A DNA stretch of 33,085 nt from Planctomycetota bacterium (GCA_026421205.1 JAPKBM010000020.1:1-33085); one strand, 5' to 3'. Shown: positions 1 to 9,277, counted from the first letter of the stretch. The notes: a model not told the origin generated them from the letters alone. Translations and numbers: made by a program.

Positions 1-24
1 CTTAACCCCTCGCCGACGTCCTAA

Positions 25-984
25 ATGGCACGCGCCATCGGATTTCATCTCTTTGCCGGCCATGTGTCCTATGCGCTTGTAGAAACGCTCTCGGATTCCG
101 GCCCACAAATATTAGCTGCGGGAACTTCACCAGCCGACGCCGTCCCTTCTCTTGTTCAAAGACTAAGTGCAGGCCGAGAACTCCCCTGGTGTTTCGCGCA
201 AGAGACTCAACCGGGCAAGGCCCTTGCTCCCCAAGACTTACCCCTCTCACGTCCTCGGCCCCAAGCGCGCATGTTACCGGCTGTGGCTGCTGCCCTTTGG
301 GAATGGGAAAACGGGCGTATTGACACGGCCGACCTCTTCCTTTGGTTACTCCCAGGCCAACTTCACTACTCCATCGGCATACCTGGCGAAGGTCAATCGG
401 GCACCATCCCTCGACACGGGCCACTGCGTGAAGCACTGGGGCGAGCTCTTTCTCGCACTCAAAAAAAATCTGGCAATGTGGCGATTCGGGTGGACGGAGA
501 AGCCCCAGGCGGTGAAATGCTCCGAGAAGCCGCTGAGGCCAGCGGACTTACGCCTCATTTCCTCTTCCCGCCTGCAAGTGAACAAGGCGCCGATGCCGCC
601 GCCGCCGGTGCAGCATTGGGGGCCCTCGACCCCACCCGGCCTGGCACTTTCCCGCCATTTCCTCCTCCGGTGACGCCGTCTTGGCATTGGAGTGCCCATG
701 TAGTCACCGTGCTTGCATTAGGCGCCGTAGCTCTCTTTCCTCGCTTCGCCGCAAGCCCTGCTGTACACAAAGACGCACCCATTGTGCAGTCTTCCGAAAA
801 ACGCTCCCTCGTTCAACCGTCGGCAAAACTGGAACGCGCCGTGGCGCATCGCTTGGGATTTCTCAAAGAGTTAGAGACCTGGTCTGCCAAAGGAGAAGCA
901 TTACAGGAGCTTGAATTGCTCTCTTCCCCCGAAAGCGATGCAGTGCTTTCATACGCCATTTCCGCCGAAGAGGGTGCACGGTGA
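25..984 (+). CDS. GspL/PilM-like bitopic inner-membrane protein
   Basis: A 319-residue protein with a layout like GspL or PilM: a cytoplasmic part of about 220 residues, one membrane segment near residues 224-243, and a short periplasmic tail of about 75 residues with helical heptad character. An Ala/Gly-rich stretch near residues 190-203 (GADAAAAGAALGAL) resembles the C-terminal helix of the actin-like fold in PilM/GspL. The family normally recruits the assembly ATPase to the inner-membrane platform. The ATG at 25 follows an in-frame stop at 3-5 and has no Shine-Dalgarno. The gene overlaps the next one by 4 nt (GTGA), so the two are probably translationally coupled. Similarity is at fold and context level only. 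The nucleotide-binding motifs of true PilM are not evident, so this may be a degenerate scaffold. Genes of the same system may lie upstream of the window. Confidence 0.55.
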   Translation: MARAIGFHLFAGHVSYALVETLSDSGPQILAAGTSPADAVPSLVQRLSAGRELPWCFAQETQPGKALAPQDLPLSRPRPQARMLPAVAAALWEWENGRIDTADLFLWLLPGQLHYSIGIPGEGQSGTIPRHGPLREALGRALSRTQKKSGNVAIRVDGEAPGGEMLREAAEASGLTPHFLFPPASEQGADAAAAGAALGALDPTRPGTFPPFPPPVTPSWHWSAHVVTVLALGAVALFPRFAASPAVHKDAPIVQSSEKRSLVQPSAKLERAVAHRLGFLKELETWSAKGEALQELELLSSPESDAVLSYAISAEEGAR

Positions 985-1475
985 AAAGCTTCCTCCTATC
1001 GCTCACCTTGCTCGCCGCAAGCATCCCTCTTTGGGTCCAAGCGCAGAACGAGGGAATATCGGCCAAACCCTCAATCCAGAAAACCCCTCCTACGGAAGCG
1101 AAAAGAGGGTTAGGCAAAGACGACGTATGGCTGAGAGAACTTCTAGGCGTCTTGCCCCCGACTTCCCCAGTAAGCAACGCAGCTCAATTTGAACTCTTGC
1201 GTTGGCAAGAGCACCCGCTCCTTGACGGGGAAATCCTTCACCTTGAAACCCAAGAGGCCCCGTCAGGCGCATTCTCCATCCAATTGGAGGCCGTCGGTGC
1301 TGCCCCACAAATCCTCCCTTGGATCCAGCACCTCTTGCGAGCACCCTATTCCCAGGGATATCTCGTGGACCCCACCCTGCTCCGAATCGAATCCACTGAC
1401 GACGATCGGCTTCATCTCTCGTTCCAGGTTCAAATACTCCCAGCTACCGTTTTCCTCATGGGGGTTCAAAAGTGA
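981..1475 (+). CDS. GspM/PilO-like membrane-anchored protein
   Basis: A 164-residue protein with an N-terminal hydrophobic segment (residues 3-21, ending VQA-Q), which could be a cleaved signal or a membrane anchor. The C-terminal 100 residues alternate beta and helix (an F-x-I-Q-L-E strand, a helix PQILPWIQHLL, then two strands), as in the ferredoxin-like domain of GspM and PilO, where the helix usually reads as an aligned I-x-x-F-L-x-x-L pattern. GTG is the start codon and lies in a GTGA overlap with the preceding GspL-like gene. Another GTGA overlap joins it to the following gene. L-then-M or M-N-O order upstream of a secretin is the usual order in type II secretion and type IV pilus loci, which supports the call. 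Sequence similarity alone would be weak. Confidence 0.5.
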   Translation: MKSFLLSLTLLAASIPLWVQAQNEGISAKPSIQKTPPTEAKRGLGKDDVWLRELLGVLPPTSPVSNAAQFELLRWQEHPLLDGEILHLETQEAPSGAFSIQLEAVGAAPQILPWIQHLLRAPYSQGYLVDPTLLRIESTDDDRLHLSFQVQILPATVFLMGVQK

Positions 1476-2398
1476 ACTCCAAAACGGCCTCTCTCCTTGT
1501 CTTCCTCGAACTTTTCAGCGCCGTCGGGCTCCTTCTCCTTCTGCTCTCGAAGATACCGATAGCCCATGCATCTCTCACTCCCATGAAAGTGCCGGGAGAT
1601 ACTGAGGTTCGCTATAACCCTAGCGTCTTTCAAAGTCATTTCCGCAAAGCACATCGCAATCAGAACCTGTCCCTTTTTAAGCTTTTTCCAGAACGCGCCC
1701 TAGAGGCTTCAACCCCTGCATTAGGCAGTTTCCCGTCTCTTTACGCGCCTAGGGTTTTTCGTGCCGTTCTCCAAGAAGGAGGCGTTCGCCTGAGTTGGAG
1801 GCCTCACCCTAAAAACCCCGTGGAAAGCCTGGAATACCACCTTCAACGTTGGCGTGGAACGGAAGCCATGCAAGACCTCGCACTCACTCGTGGGCTGGAA
1901 TATGTCGACTCAGTTCCGTGTGAGGGAATTCCTTATCACTATCGATTGACCGCAGTGCTGGAACGAGAAGTCCCGACATCCGGAGATCAGTCACGGAGGA
2001 TCCGTCGGGCCTCCCCGGCAACCAATCTTCGAGTCAACATTCCTCGTCAAGGAGCGTGGCAATCCTCAGGGCTTCAAGAAGTGGATGTTCTTCTCCTTCA
2101 ATGGACGCAACCTGGCCTCCCCACCCAAGGCCCTTTCCCTGTTCAGCGTGGAGAATCGGTGGGCTCCACGGGGTGGACGCTCCTCTCTTTCAGGAAGGAA
2201 GAAACCGAGGAAGAGACCGTGACTAGTATTCCTCGCTTCGACAGCCTTGGACGACGCGTCATTCTTGATGGCCAGCCGGCCTGGCGTCAAAAGCGAATTC
2301 TTCGTCCTCGTTCCTTCGTAACTGCCGAGCTGCAAGACCCTTGCGGCAATCTCTGGGTCGAAACTTTGTGGCTCAAGACCGCCTCCGGCACTCATTAA
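1472..2398 (+). CDS. Membrane-anchored protein with an FN3-like domain, in the PilP/GspC position
   Basis: A 308-residue protein of no recognised family. Residues 7-27 form a strongly hydrophobic segment (TM anchor or uncleaved signal) and the rest should be periplasmic. Residues about 95-170 read like a fibronectin type III fold: an opening P-x-x-F/L-x-A strand, a W in the B strand (VRLSWRPH), a Y-x-L-x-R strand and the closing Y-x-Y-R-L-T-A-V strand. A second beta-rich region with W residues follows (about 200-308). It begins with GTG inside a GTGA overlap and sits immediately before a secretin, where PilP or GspC normally links the inner-membrane platform to the secretin. A linker role is inferred from position only. 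The end is followed by a 116-nt leader before the secretin gene. Confidence 0.55.
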   Translation: MNSKTASLLVFLELFSAVGLLLLLLSKIPIAHASLTPMKVPGDTEVRYNPSVFQSHFRKAHRNQNLSLFKLFPERALEASTPALGSFPSLYAPRVFRAVLQEGGVRLSWRPHPKNPVESLEYHLQRWRGTEAMQDLALTRGLEYVDSVPCEGIPYHYRLTAVLEREVPTSGDQSRRIRRASPATNLRVNIPRQGAWQSSGLQEVDVLLLQWTQPGLPTQGPFPVQRGESVGSTGWTLLSFRKEETEEETVTSIPRFDSLGRRVILDGQPAWRQKRILRPRSFVTAELQDPCGNLWVETLWLKTASGTH

Positions 2399-2421
2399 TT
2401 CGAAGAGCTGAAATTGAGGGC

Positions 2422-2450
2422 TTTACTCCCTTAAGTCACCACGGCACAAT
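2422..2450 (+). promoter_or_regulatory. Possible sigma-70-type promoter before the first secretin gene
   Basis: In the 116-nt gap between 2398 and 2515 a TTTACT hexamer (2422-2427) and a CACAAT hexamer (2445-2450) are 17 nt apart, each matching 4 of 6 consensus bases. The rest of the gap is C-rich and G-poor with C6 and C7 tracts between about 2470 and 2500, which could also act as a Rho-loading region. No Shine-Dalgarno is seen before the ATG at 2515. This is a weak match and transcription could simply read through from upstream. Confidence 0.3.
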
Positions 2451-2514
2451 CCTTTCCGCAGTTCTTGCACTTCCCCCCACGTCAGCGGCCCCCCCAGCTT
2501 TCCAAAATTCTCGC

Positions 2515-5211
2515 ATGTCCATTCCCAAGAAGAGCCTCCTTCTTCTCTCAGCCGTCCTCCTTGCCGCATGTGCGGGCAACGGAACGGACTGGGGTTTCTC
2601 GCCATACCACAGCTCAGGTGTAGCGCCACCAGCAGACAATGCGAAACAGGTCGGCGAAATCATTTACGCCGAACCGGTTCAGGATTCCGCACAAGCCAAC
2701 TCGGTGGCGGTTGTCCAAGACCCTGTCATTCATGCCAATGATGCCATTGAAGTGCGTAATCAAAAGCGCCGCATTCTTTCCAAGAATTTCTTAGACCTTG
2801 GTCATGGTTTTTTTGAACGTGGAGACTATCAAGGTGCTGCTCTGCACTACGCCGACGCCTTTCAACTCAACCCAGAAAGCGTCGAAGCTAGAGACGGTAT
2901 TCGTCGGGCGCAAGCGGCGATGGGCGGCGAAGCGTGGACCTATCTTTCTTCCGAAGCCGTTGTTGAGCAACAGCAACTCGCTTGGGCGCGCCAACGCCTT
3001 CAGGTAGAGGGAATGATGAATGACGGAGACCGCGCCATGAGTTCCGGGGACTTTGACACGGCCATCGGCCATTACCGGACTGCGGGAACCACCCTCCGCT
3101 ATTCCCCCAATATTGCCAGCGATAGCCTAGATGCAAAACTGGTTGCCGCAAAATTACATTCCGCCACACAGGCACGCAATCAGGCAGAACAGGCCGTTCA
3201 AGCCTCAGAAGCCGCCGCAGCAAATGCGGAAGCGAATGCAGAAAAAGACGCGCGCGCGGCATACTTTGAAAACCGCCTTCGCACTTTGCTAGAAGAAGCG
3301 GATGACCAATTCTCCATGGGTTTCTACGGCAAGTCCATCGCGACACTGGACCGTGTCCTGGACCTCTCCCCGCGCAATGCCGACGCCGTTCAATTGCGCT
3401 CTATTGCCAACGAAGCTTGGCACCAGCAACGCACCCGCAACACCACCGACGCTTACCGAGAACACTGGAAGCGCACCTTCGAAGAACTGCGCACGCTCTC
3501 CCTTCCTCCTAAGTCCACCATTGAGCACGATGTGGATTACTGGAATACTGTGGTATCTAAGCGTCAACCCTTAGATGAAGTTGCCACGGAAACGATGGAG
3601 GATCCTGAATCAGCGCAGATTTTCCATGCTTTAGCAAATACGCGGATCGAACCACGCTTTGACAATCCGATCGAAGAGATTGTCAATAACCTTGCAGCCT
3701 ACACTCGGGTCAGTTTCGTCGTCTCCCGCGCCGTGTCCGAGGACATGGACGAAGACGTGAAGCACATCAACATGGCTTTTAATAAGCCTATGCCGGTCTC
3801 CCAAATTCTCACCATCATCGAGGACATGACAGGTGGAGAAATGAAATTCAAAGTTGAAAACGGCGTGGTCAATGTCATCACCGCCGAAGAAGCGAATACC
3901 GGCCATGTGCTTCGCCAGTACGAAGTGCGATCCATCATCCGAAGCCTTCCAAACTTTCAAATGGAGGAAATCGGCCTCTCCCCATCGGGCGGATTGGAAT
4001 ATGAGGAAATCCCTTTGAATGAAGATCGCGAAGCCAGTGTCGTCACAGAAGACACTTTGCTTACTATCTTGGGCGCCGACGACTTTGAAGAGCCAGCGAT
4101 GGCACGCGTGGAAGAAGGCACGCTGATTGTCTACCACCGCCCAGACGTCCATGAGCGCATCAGCCTCGTTTTGGCCGACCTTCGTCGCTCCACAAACACT
4201 TCCATTGAAATCAAAGTCCGCTTCCTCAAGGTCGAAGACTCTTTCTTGCAAGACGTCGGCATTGATTTCCGTGGCCTTGGCGACCACGCCACCAAAGGCA
4301 TTGGCGGACTTGGATCCAATGTGGTCTTTGATGACTTTGGCAGTGACCCAGGAAGCCCCGGCGCTCCCGGGACCATTGGTCAAGACAATCGAGCGGGTGT
4401 GTTCTACTCCGAGGCGGACAATAACTTCAACATTATTGGACGTACGGAGAACCTGTATGACCTCGGTTTGGGCGGAGGGCGCCAAATCAGCCGGTCTTTA
4501 GGCTCAGAAGCTGGCGCCCCAGTTTTCATGGATGAGTCCGACGCAAGGGACAAACTAACAAACTCCGGTGGACTCTCACTGCAATGGGTTCTTCTCGATG
4601 ACACTGAAGTAGAAATGATTCTCCGCGCAGTAGAAAAATCAAAGCGGAATGAAAAGGTCACGGAGAAAAAGCTTGTGGTTTATAACGCCACACGCGCCAC
4701 TCTTTCTGTCGTCAACCAAGTCTCCTATGTGGCTGACTTTGACCCGGAAATTGCACAAGCAGCATCCATTGCGCGGCCGATTGTTCGCGTAGCGATGGAC
4801 GGGGTCTTTTTAGATGTTCTTCCCGTTGTGACTGCGGACCGCCGCTCTTGCGCCATCGACCTCCGCCCCACCGTGGCCACCTTGCGCCGACCCATCAAAA
4901 CATTCCAAACATCACTGGGGTCAGGGTCGCCGGTCAACATCATGCTTCCAGAGTTGGAACTTCAAAAGGTACGGACCCGCGCCACTGTCCCTGACGGCGG
5001 CACGCTTCTCGTCGGTGGCTTCAAAGTCATTGAGCACCAGGACATGGAATCAGGAATTCCTTTCTTAAACAAAGTCCCGGTACTCTCCTTCTTCTTTAAT
5101 AGGAAGGGCACCTACGAGTCCTACAGTAGACTGGTCATCCTTTTAACGGCCAAAATCATCATCCCCGAGGAGTTTGCGCCAACGCCAACCGTCGGGGCGC
5201 TGTCTCACTAA
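2515..5211 (+). CDS. TPR-containing outer-membrane secretin lipoprotein (GspD/PilQ family)
   Basis: An 898-residue secretin. The ATG at 2515 is preferred to upstream alternatives because it opens a clean lipoprotein signal with lipobox L-A-A-C at Cys19. Residues about 90-350 are helical with TPR-like repeats (for example GDYQGAALHYADAFQLNPES) and an Ala/Glu-rich coiled region. A linker containing YREHWKRTFEEL follows, then N-domain-like modules (IEEIVNNLAAYTRVSFVVSR and onward), and finally the secretin domain, ending in the family signature VPDGGTLLVGG, IPFLNKVPVLSFFF and a closing LVILLTAKIIIP strand. Secretins form the multimeric outer-membrane pore of type II secretion, type IV pili and related machines. 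The N-terminal TPR block is unusual. The gene is followed by a strong intrinsic terminator. A paralogue with the same plan lies at 12669-15341. Confidence 0.88.
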   Translation: MSIPKKSLLLLSAVLLAACAGNGTDWGFSPYHSSGVAPPADNAKQVGEIIYAEPVQDSAQANSVAVVQDPVIHANDAIEVRNQKRRILSKNFLDLGHGFFERGDYQGAALHYADAFQLNPESVEARDGIRRAQAAMGGEAWTYLSSEAVVEQQQLAWARQRLQVEGMMNDGDRAMSSGDFDTAIGHYRTAGTTLRYSPNIASDSLDAKLVAAKLHSATQARNQAEQAVQASEAAAANAEANAEKDARAAYFENRLRTLLEEADDQFSMGFYGKSIATLDRVLDLSPRNADAVQLRSIANEAWHQQRTRNTTDAYREHWKRTFEELRTLSLPPKSTIEHDVDYWNTVVSKRQPLDEVATETMEDPESAQIFHALANTRIEPRFDNPIEEIVNNLAAYTRVSFVVSRAVSEDMDEDVKHINMAFNKPMPVSQILTIIEDMTGGEMKFKVENGVVNVITAEEANTGHVLRQYEVRSIIRSLPNFQMEEIGLSPSGGLEYEEIPLNEDREASVVTEDTLLTILGADDFEEPAMARVEEGTLIVYHRPDVHERISLVLADLRRSTNTSIEIKVRFLKVEDSFLQDVGIDFRGLGDHATKGIGGLGSNVVFDDFGSDPGSPGAPGTIGQDNRAGVFYSEADNNFNIIGRTENLYDLGLGGGRQISRSLGSEAGAPVFMDESDARDKLTNSGGLSLQWVLLDDTEVEMILRAVEKSKRNEKVTEKKLVVYNATRATLSVVNQVSYVADFDPEIAQAASIARPIVRVAMDGVFLDVLPVVTADRRSCAIDLRPTVATLRRPIKTFQTSLGSGSPVNIMLPELELQKVRTRATVPDGGTLLVGGFKVIEHQDMESGIPFLNKVPVLSFFFNRKGTYESYSRLVILLTAKIIIPEEFAPTPTVGALSH

Positions 5212-5219
5212 TCTCCATG

Positions 5220-5256
5220 GACGCCGGAGGGGTAACTCCCTCCGGCGTCTTTCGTT
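5220..5256 (+). terminator. Rho-independent terminator after the first secretin gene
   Basis: A perfect 12-bp inverted repeat, GACGCCGGAGGG (5220-5231) and CCCTCCGGCGTC (5238-5249), with a 6-nt loop, is followed by TTTCGTT. It begins 8 nt after the secretin stop codon. It separates the GspL/GspM/secretin block from the TPR/ExbB/ExbD block, so the latter should have its own promoter. Confidence 0.88.
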
Positions 5257-5288
5257 ACCCCGACTCTTCCCCCAGATACTAGGTCGCT

Positions 5289-8138
5289 GTGATTGTATTT
5301 CAGGCTGGAATTCTCCTCTTCACTCTTTTCCTTCCTCAAGAAGGAGAAGGGTCCGCTTCTATTCAAAAAGAAGCAAACTTTGCCCTTGCCCTCACTCTAG
5401 AGCTCGGCTTTGACAATTTCGCGGAACAAGTCATCGAGTCCAGTCTCAAGAACGCAACTGGCCAAGAAGACCGCGGCTTGCTTCTCCTCCGTCGCTGCGA
5501 AGTTCGGAAAGTCATTTCCGGGCGTTCCGCCGATGCAACGGAGAGGATGAATGCTCTGCACTCCGCGGGAACTGCTTACATGGAGTTCCTCAACTCCGAC
5601 CCCAGCACTTCCCTTAAAACTCAGGCGCAAACCGCGCTGGGGGAAATCGCCTTTCAATTTGGAGCTTCCCTGACGCAACTTCTTGCGGACGGAAAAATCC
5701 TTGGCGAAGAGAAAGCCGCAAAACTTGCGGAGGCCGAAGTCCTTTTCACCGAAGCTCTGTCTGGCCTCAACGATTTAATTCGTTGGTGGAATGCAATTTC
5801 GGATGAAGAAGAGAGGGATTCTTCCCGTTTCGCTACTTTTTATCCAGCCTCTTTCTATAAGGCACTCATCTATTACTACTGGGCACTCATCTATGAACCG
5901 GGCACCATTGAACGATCAGAAAACGCTGAAAATGCGCTCCGCCAATTAGAGGATTTTGCCATCCTCGTCGGCGAAATGTCACGTGCCGGCCTCATGGCCT
6001 ACAAACACATGGGAGATTGCTATGCCGCCATGGAGGCGTGGGAAGATGCGGAAGTCTTTTTCATGCACGTCATCGACAACGGCATTCCGGATGAGTCCCA
6101 ATTGGACGGACCGCTGAGTCCTAGAGAAATCACGCAGCGTTTTGAGGCAATCCAAGACTCTTATCTTGGATTGACAAAGATGTATCTTGAAGCGGGGCAG
6201 CCCAGTGCCGCAGCCCAAGTCAGCCAGGATTTTCAAGCGCGCGCCAAAAAAGAAGGCTTCAAAGTCAATCATTCTGGATACCGCCTCCTTCTCTCCTCTG
6301 CCGATGGCCTGATACTCAATGGTCAATACTCAGAGGCCATCGCCGTGGCCCAAAAGGTCGCCGATGCTAACGAGCAGTCTCTACTTCGCCTTGAGGCAAA
6401 CGAAGTGATGGCGAGGGCCATTGCTGCTGCACCAAGCAACGCGATGATTGACTTTAATGTGCTCTACGGTGCAGCAGAAGGTGCCTACCACAAGAAGGAT
6501 TACCGGTCAGCCTTTAATGGTTTTCGCCTTCTTCTTGGCCGCCTCAGCCATTCCACAAAAGCAGATGATTACTTAGGGAAAACCTATTACTATCTTGGAC
6601 GTACGCTCACAAAAATGGATCGGCGTCTCGAAGGAGCGGTGGCTCATCAGAGAGGCTATGAGCTTGCGCCCACGGACGAAGAGTGGGCAAGTCGAAATGC
6701 GAAAGGTTGGCGAACTCTCGCTGAAACTTTTCGAACCAGTGCCCCGGATGACGCTGTACTCAGCATGTTTTATGACAATGCTTTGCGTGCAGAAACGGCA
6801 AGTGGGGAAACTACGCCAGATATTGCCCTCATGCGGGCGGCAAAGTCAGACTATAACAACGCAAAGCAAGCGGCAAAACAGGCAATAGGAAAAGATCTTT
6901 CTTCCCAGGAAGTCCGAAAAGCTGTGACGGCCTTTCAAAAGTCTATTGCGTCTTTCCAGCGTATTGAGAAAAACAGTTCTAGCTACGAAGATGCTTATGT
7001 GAAAATTGCACTGAGTCATTTTCACTGGGGAGACTTTGATTTGTCTCAAGCGAAAAAAGCAGCGGAACTTTTTACGGAGTATTTGGACGTCTGGGTCCCC
7101 AACCCAGAGAACAATCCCATGGACGCCAAAGGGCGAAAGGTCCGCAAAGATTCTTTGGTCCGTGCTGATTTCTACCGAGGTCGGGCTTACCGAAAAGTGG
7201 CTCGAGCCGGAGATCTCACCGCCTGGAATCAGGTCATCCAGGCCTATGAGGGCTTTCCGCAAAGGTATCCAGATCAAACGGATTTCAGTAACGCCTCCAT
7301 GACCTACCGTATTGAAGGCTTCATTGCCTTGGACCAGCGAAGGAATGCGGAAGCCGAATACGATGCTCTCTTGGCTACCAAGCCCAAAGCAATTTGGGTC
7401 AACTCAGGTTCCTTCTCTATCTACCGTTACCTCAGCGCCAAAATGGATTCTGCCGAAGGCGAGCAGAACGAAGAACTCAAACGAGCTTCGGCCACTTACC
7501 TACACAGCGCAAACACCCATGCCGCAAAGCCGAAATGGCAAAACATTGTTACCGAAGCTCGTTACCGTCATGAATTGGGCGAACTTGCCACCACCACAAA
7601 ACTCTTTGAAGGAGTGCTCGCACGCTTTGGCGATGAGCCCACGTTTGACATGAACGCACGCTTTTTCGTCGAAATGGAGCTTGTGGATACCTATTTAGAG
7701 CAGGACCAAGCAGGGATTGCCGGCCCAATCATTAATAAACTCTTAGAGCAAAAGCCAAAAAGCCTCCGCGTAAAATCGGCGGCCATAAAAGTCAAAGCTG
7801 GCTTCCCCGTCATCCGCATGCGGCAAGTCGTGGAAATTCCCGGTGAGGGAACCGCGGAAGCCTACGAAAAATCAGGTTCAATTATCGCGGAGCTCCTTCT
7901 CCTTGCGGAGGCTTCGGCCAATAACGCAGAAGTGAATAAATGGCTGTTCGAAGGTTTCTGGGAGGCCAAACTACAACAAGCCTATCTTCTTTATCGATGG
8001 GGCAAAATTGACAGTTCCTACAAGGGGAAACACACTTCGCTCATCTCTTCCATCAGACTCCTCGCCCCAGACCTTGGCGAATCCATTGCCGGTCCCGACC
8101 ATGGTCAAATTTTCCGCTGGCTTGAAATTCAACCCTAA
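5289..8138 (+). CDS. Large exported TPR-repeat protein
   Basis: A 949-residue protein starting with a short hydrophobic export signal (residues 2-16) and otherwise almost entirely helical. TPR-like helix pairs recur along its length, for example KSDYNNAKQAAKQAIG, SHFHWGDFDLSQAKKAAELF and the GLMAYKHMGDCYAAMEAWED stretch. No enzymatic motif is seen. Long TPR solenoids in the periplasm usually scaffold protein complexes. This one lies between a terminator and the CpoB-like/ExbB/ExbD genes, so a role as a structural partner of that machine is inferred. The GTG start at 5289 has no good Shine-Dalgarno. A GATACT hexamer at 5275-5280, 8 nt upstream, could be a -10 element. The stop at 8136-8138 is followed within 6 nt by the next ATG. 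Confidence 0.72.
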   Translation: MIVFQAGILLFTLFLPQEGEGSASIQKEANFALALTLELGFDNFAEQVIESSLKNATGQEDRGLLLLRRCEVRKVISGRSADATERMNALHSAGTAYMEFLNSDPSTSLKTQAQTALGEIAFQFGASLTQLLADGKILGEEKAAKLAEAEVLFTEALSGLNDLIRWWNAISDEEERDSSRFATFYPASFYKALIYYYWALIYEPGTIERSENAENALRQLEDFAILVGEMSRAGLMAYKHMGDCYAAMEAWEDAEVFFMHVIDNGIPDESQLDGPLSPREITQRFEAIQDSYLGLTKMYLEAGQPSAAAQVSQDFQARAKKEGFKVNHSGYRLLLSSADGLILNGQYSEAIAVAQKVADANEQSLLRLEANEVMARAIAAAPSNAMIDFNVLYGAAEGAYHKKDYRSAFNGFRLLLGRLSHSTKADDYLGKTYYYLGRTLTKMDRRLEGAVAHQRGYELAPTDEEWASRNAKGWRTLAETFRTSAPDDAVLSMFYDNALRAETASGETTPDIALMRAAKSDYNNAKQAAKQAIGKDLSSQEVRKAVTAFQKSIASFQRIEKNSSSYEDAYVKIALSHFHWGDFDLSQAKKAAELFTEYLDVWVPNPENNPMDAKGRKVRKDSLVRADFYRGRAYRKVARAGDLTAWNQVIQAYEGFPQRYPDQTDFSNASMTYRIEGFIALDQRRNAEAEYDALLATKPKAIWVNSGSFSIYRYLSAKMDSAEGEQNEELKRASATYLHSANTHAAKPKWQNIVTEARYRHELGELATTTKLFEGVLARFGDEPTFDMNARFFVEMELVDTYLEQDQAGIAGPIINKLLEQKPKSLRVKSAAIKVKAGFPVIRMRQVVEIPGEGTAEAYEKSGSIIAELLLLAEASANNAEVNKWLFEGFWEAKLQQAYLLYRWGKIDSSYKGKHTSLISSIRLLAPDLGESIAGPDHGQIFRWLEIQP

Positions 8139-8144
8139 TTGCTG

Positions 8145-9230
8145 ATGTTATTCCTCGCACCTTTTCTCCTGGCCGTGCCCTTTTTGGCACAAGATCGGGT
8201 CCTCAAAACTGACGGCAGTTCTGAAGTCGGCACCTTCGCCTCCGCAACTTTAGAAACTGTCCTTCTCCGCAGGGGGAAGAAGGAAGTCTCGATACCTTCG
8301 GGAGATGTTCTTCGAATCACTTTTGGGAAGAAGCCTGATGCTTTCGTCGTTGCCGAGGCTTTTCTGGCTAAGTCTGAGTTCCAGAATGCGATTCATCAAT
8401 TCGAAGTCGCCGCCGAAAACGCAAAAGCTCCTTGGGTTGCGCCCATGGCTGAACTCCGAGGGGCCGAGGCTCTTCTGGCATGGTCAGCCCATGACGCCAA
8501 CCGCGCAGAGGAAGCTTTAAGTGCTTTTACAAAATGGACCGCCACCCACCCAGATCATTTTTGGGCACCGCAAGCCAGAATTGGCCAGGCAAAAGCAACG
8601 GCCTTATCTGGAGATTTGGATTCGGCAACCCGCCAACTTCAGGAAGTGGTCGACCTTGCATTCAATCAAAAGTTAGGGCCGCACCTTGAAGGACTCGCCA
8701 AACTAACGCGTTGCCAAATTTATCTCCAGGCGAATCAAGCCACTTTGGCACGCCAACGCCTCGAAGGAGCCGGTGGACTAATTACCACCCTCCAAGACCA
8801 ATCCAGTGACACCCAATACGCGGCCTCCGTTCGCGATCTTCTCACGAAACAGCTGGCAAATGCCCAAGTCCTTCTTGGCGATGTCATTGAAAGGATTGAC
8901 GGCCTTTCTGGCGCACAGCGCTACTGGAAAGGTCTGCTTGCTCACCCTGGCGTTCTATCCCCCGACGTCGAAGCCGCAGGAACCATTGTGTTGGCCTTAG
9001 CAGCTCAAGAAGCAGGAAAACTTCGGGAAGCTCAGTTTCTCTTAGCAAAAGTTACGGCCACACTCCCTTCTGGGCCTGACATTCAGGCACGGGCGTTATT
9101 CCGCCTCGGAGAAATTTGTGAGAAATTAGACAATAACCCGGCCCCGGGACGCTTCTATTACCAAGAAGTGCTTACGAACTACCCAACCAGTACTTGGGCT
9201 TCTCAAGCACGCCGGAAACTAGGCCTGTAA
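8145..9230 (+). CDS. CpoB/YbgF-like periplasmic TPR protein
   Basis: A 361-residue exported protein. The ATG at 8145 is chosen over a TTG at 8139 because it directly opens the signal peptide (LFLAPFLLAVPFLAQ). After the signal comes a small beta module (residues about 17-62: L-K-T-D-G-S, G-T-F, V-L-L-R-R-G, I-P-S-G-D-V-L-R-I) of a kind often seen before TPR arrays. Helical TPR pairs then continue to the C terminus, which closes with YYQEVLTNYPTSTWASQARR, very like the final repeat of CpoB (YbgF), the Tol-Pal coordinator. CpoB acts beside TolQ/TolR, and here the next three genes are TolQ/ExbB and TolR/ExbD homologues, which strengthens the call. Being a true CpoB orthologue is not claimed. Confidence 0.65.
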   Translation: MLFLAPFLLAVPFLAQDRVLKTDGSSEVGTFASATLETVLLRRGKKEVSIPSGDVLRITFGKKPDAFVVAEAFLAKSEFQNAIHQFEVAAENAKAPWVAPMAELRGAEALLAWSAHDANRAEEALSAFTKWTATHPDHFWAPQARIGQAKATALSGDLDSATRQLQEVVDLAFNQKLGPHLEGLAKLTRCQIYLQANQATLARQRLEGAGGLITTLQDQSSDTQYAASVRDLLTKQLANAQVLLGDVIERIDGLSGAQRYWKGLLAHPGVLSPDVEAAGTIVLALAAQEAGKLREAQFLLAKVTATLPSGPDIQARALFRLGEICEKLDNNPAPGRFYYQEVLTNYPTSTWASQARRKLGL

Positions 9231-9257
9231 TCCCATTTTCCTTGATTGCACGGGGCC

Positions 9258-9277
9258 GTTAGACTCCTTGTTCCCTT
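9258..9277 (+). promoter_or_regulatory. Leader element shared with the second secretin gene
   Basis: The 108-nt gap between 9230 and the ExbB start contains GTTAGACTCCTTGTTCCCTT, nearly identical to a 19-nt element at 12621-12639 upstream of the second secretin. It embeds a TAGACT -10-like hexamer (9260-9265). No convincing -35 is seen here. Downstream, the leader carries a C7 tract (around 9308-9314). Its recurrence ahead of two genes of the same system suggests common control, either as a promoter core or as an initially transcribed signal. Confidence 0.4.

Noticed and set aside
2341-2514. An N-terminal extension of the first secretin upstream of the ATG at 2515
   Set aside because: It would overlap the previous gene and bury the lipoprotein signal and lipobox 58 residues into the protein.
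3631-4485. A 284-codon open frame on the minus strand
   Set aside because: It is fully antisense to the secretin gene, has no recognisable domain, and is explained by the codon bias of the real gene.
5220-5249. The inverted repeat after the first secretin as a mobile-element end
   Set aside because: It is followed by a T-rich run directly after a stop codon and has no partner copy, so it is a terminator.
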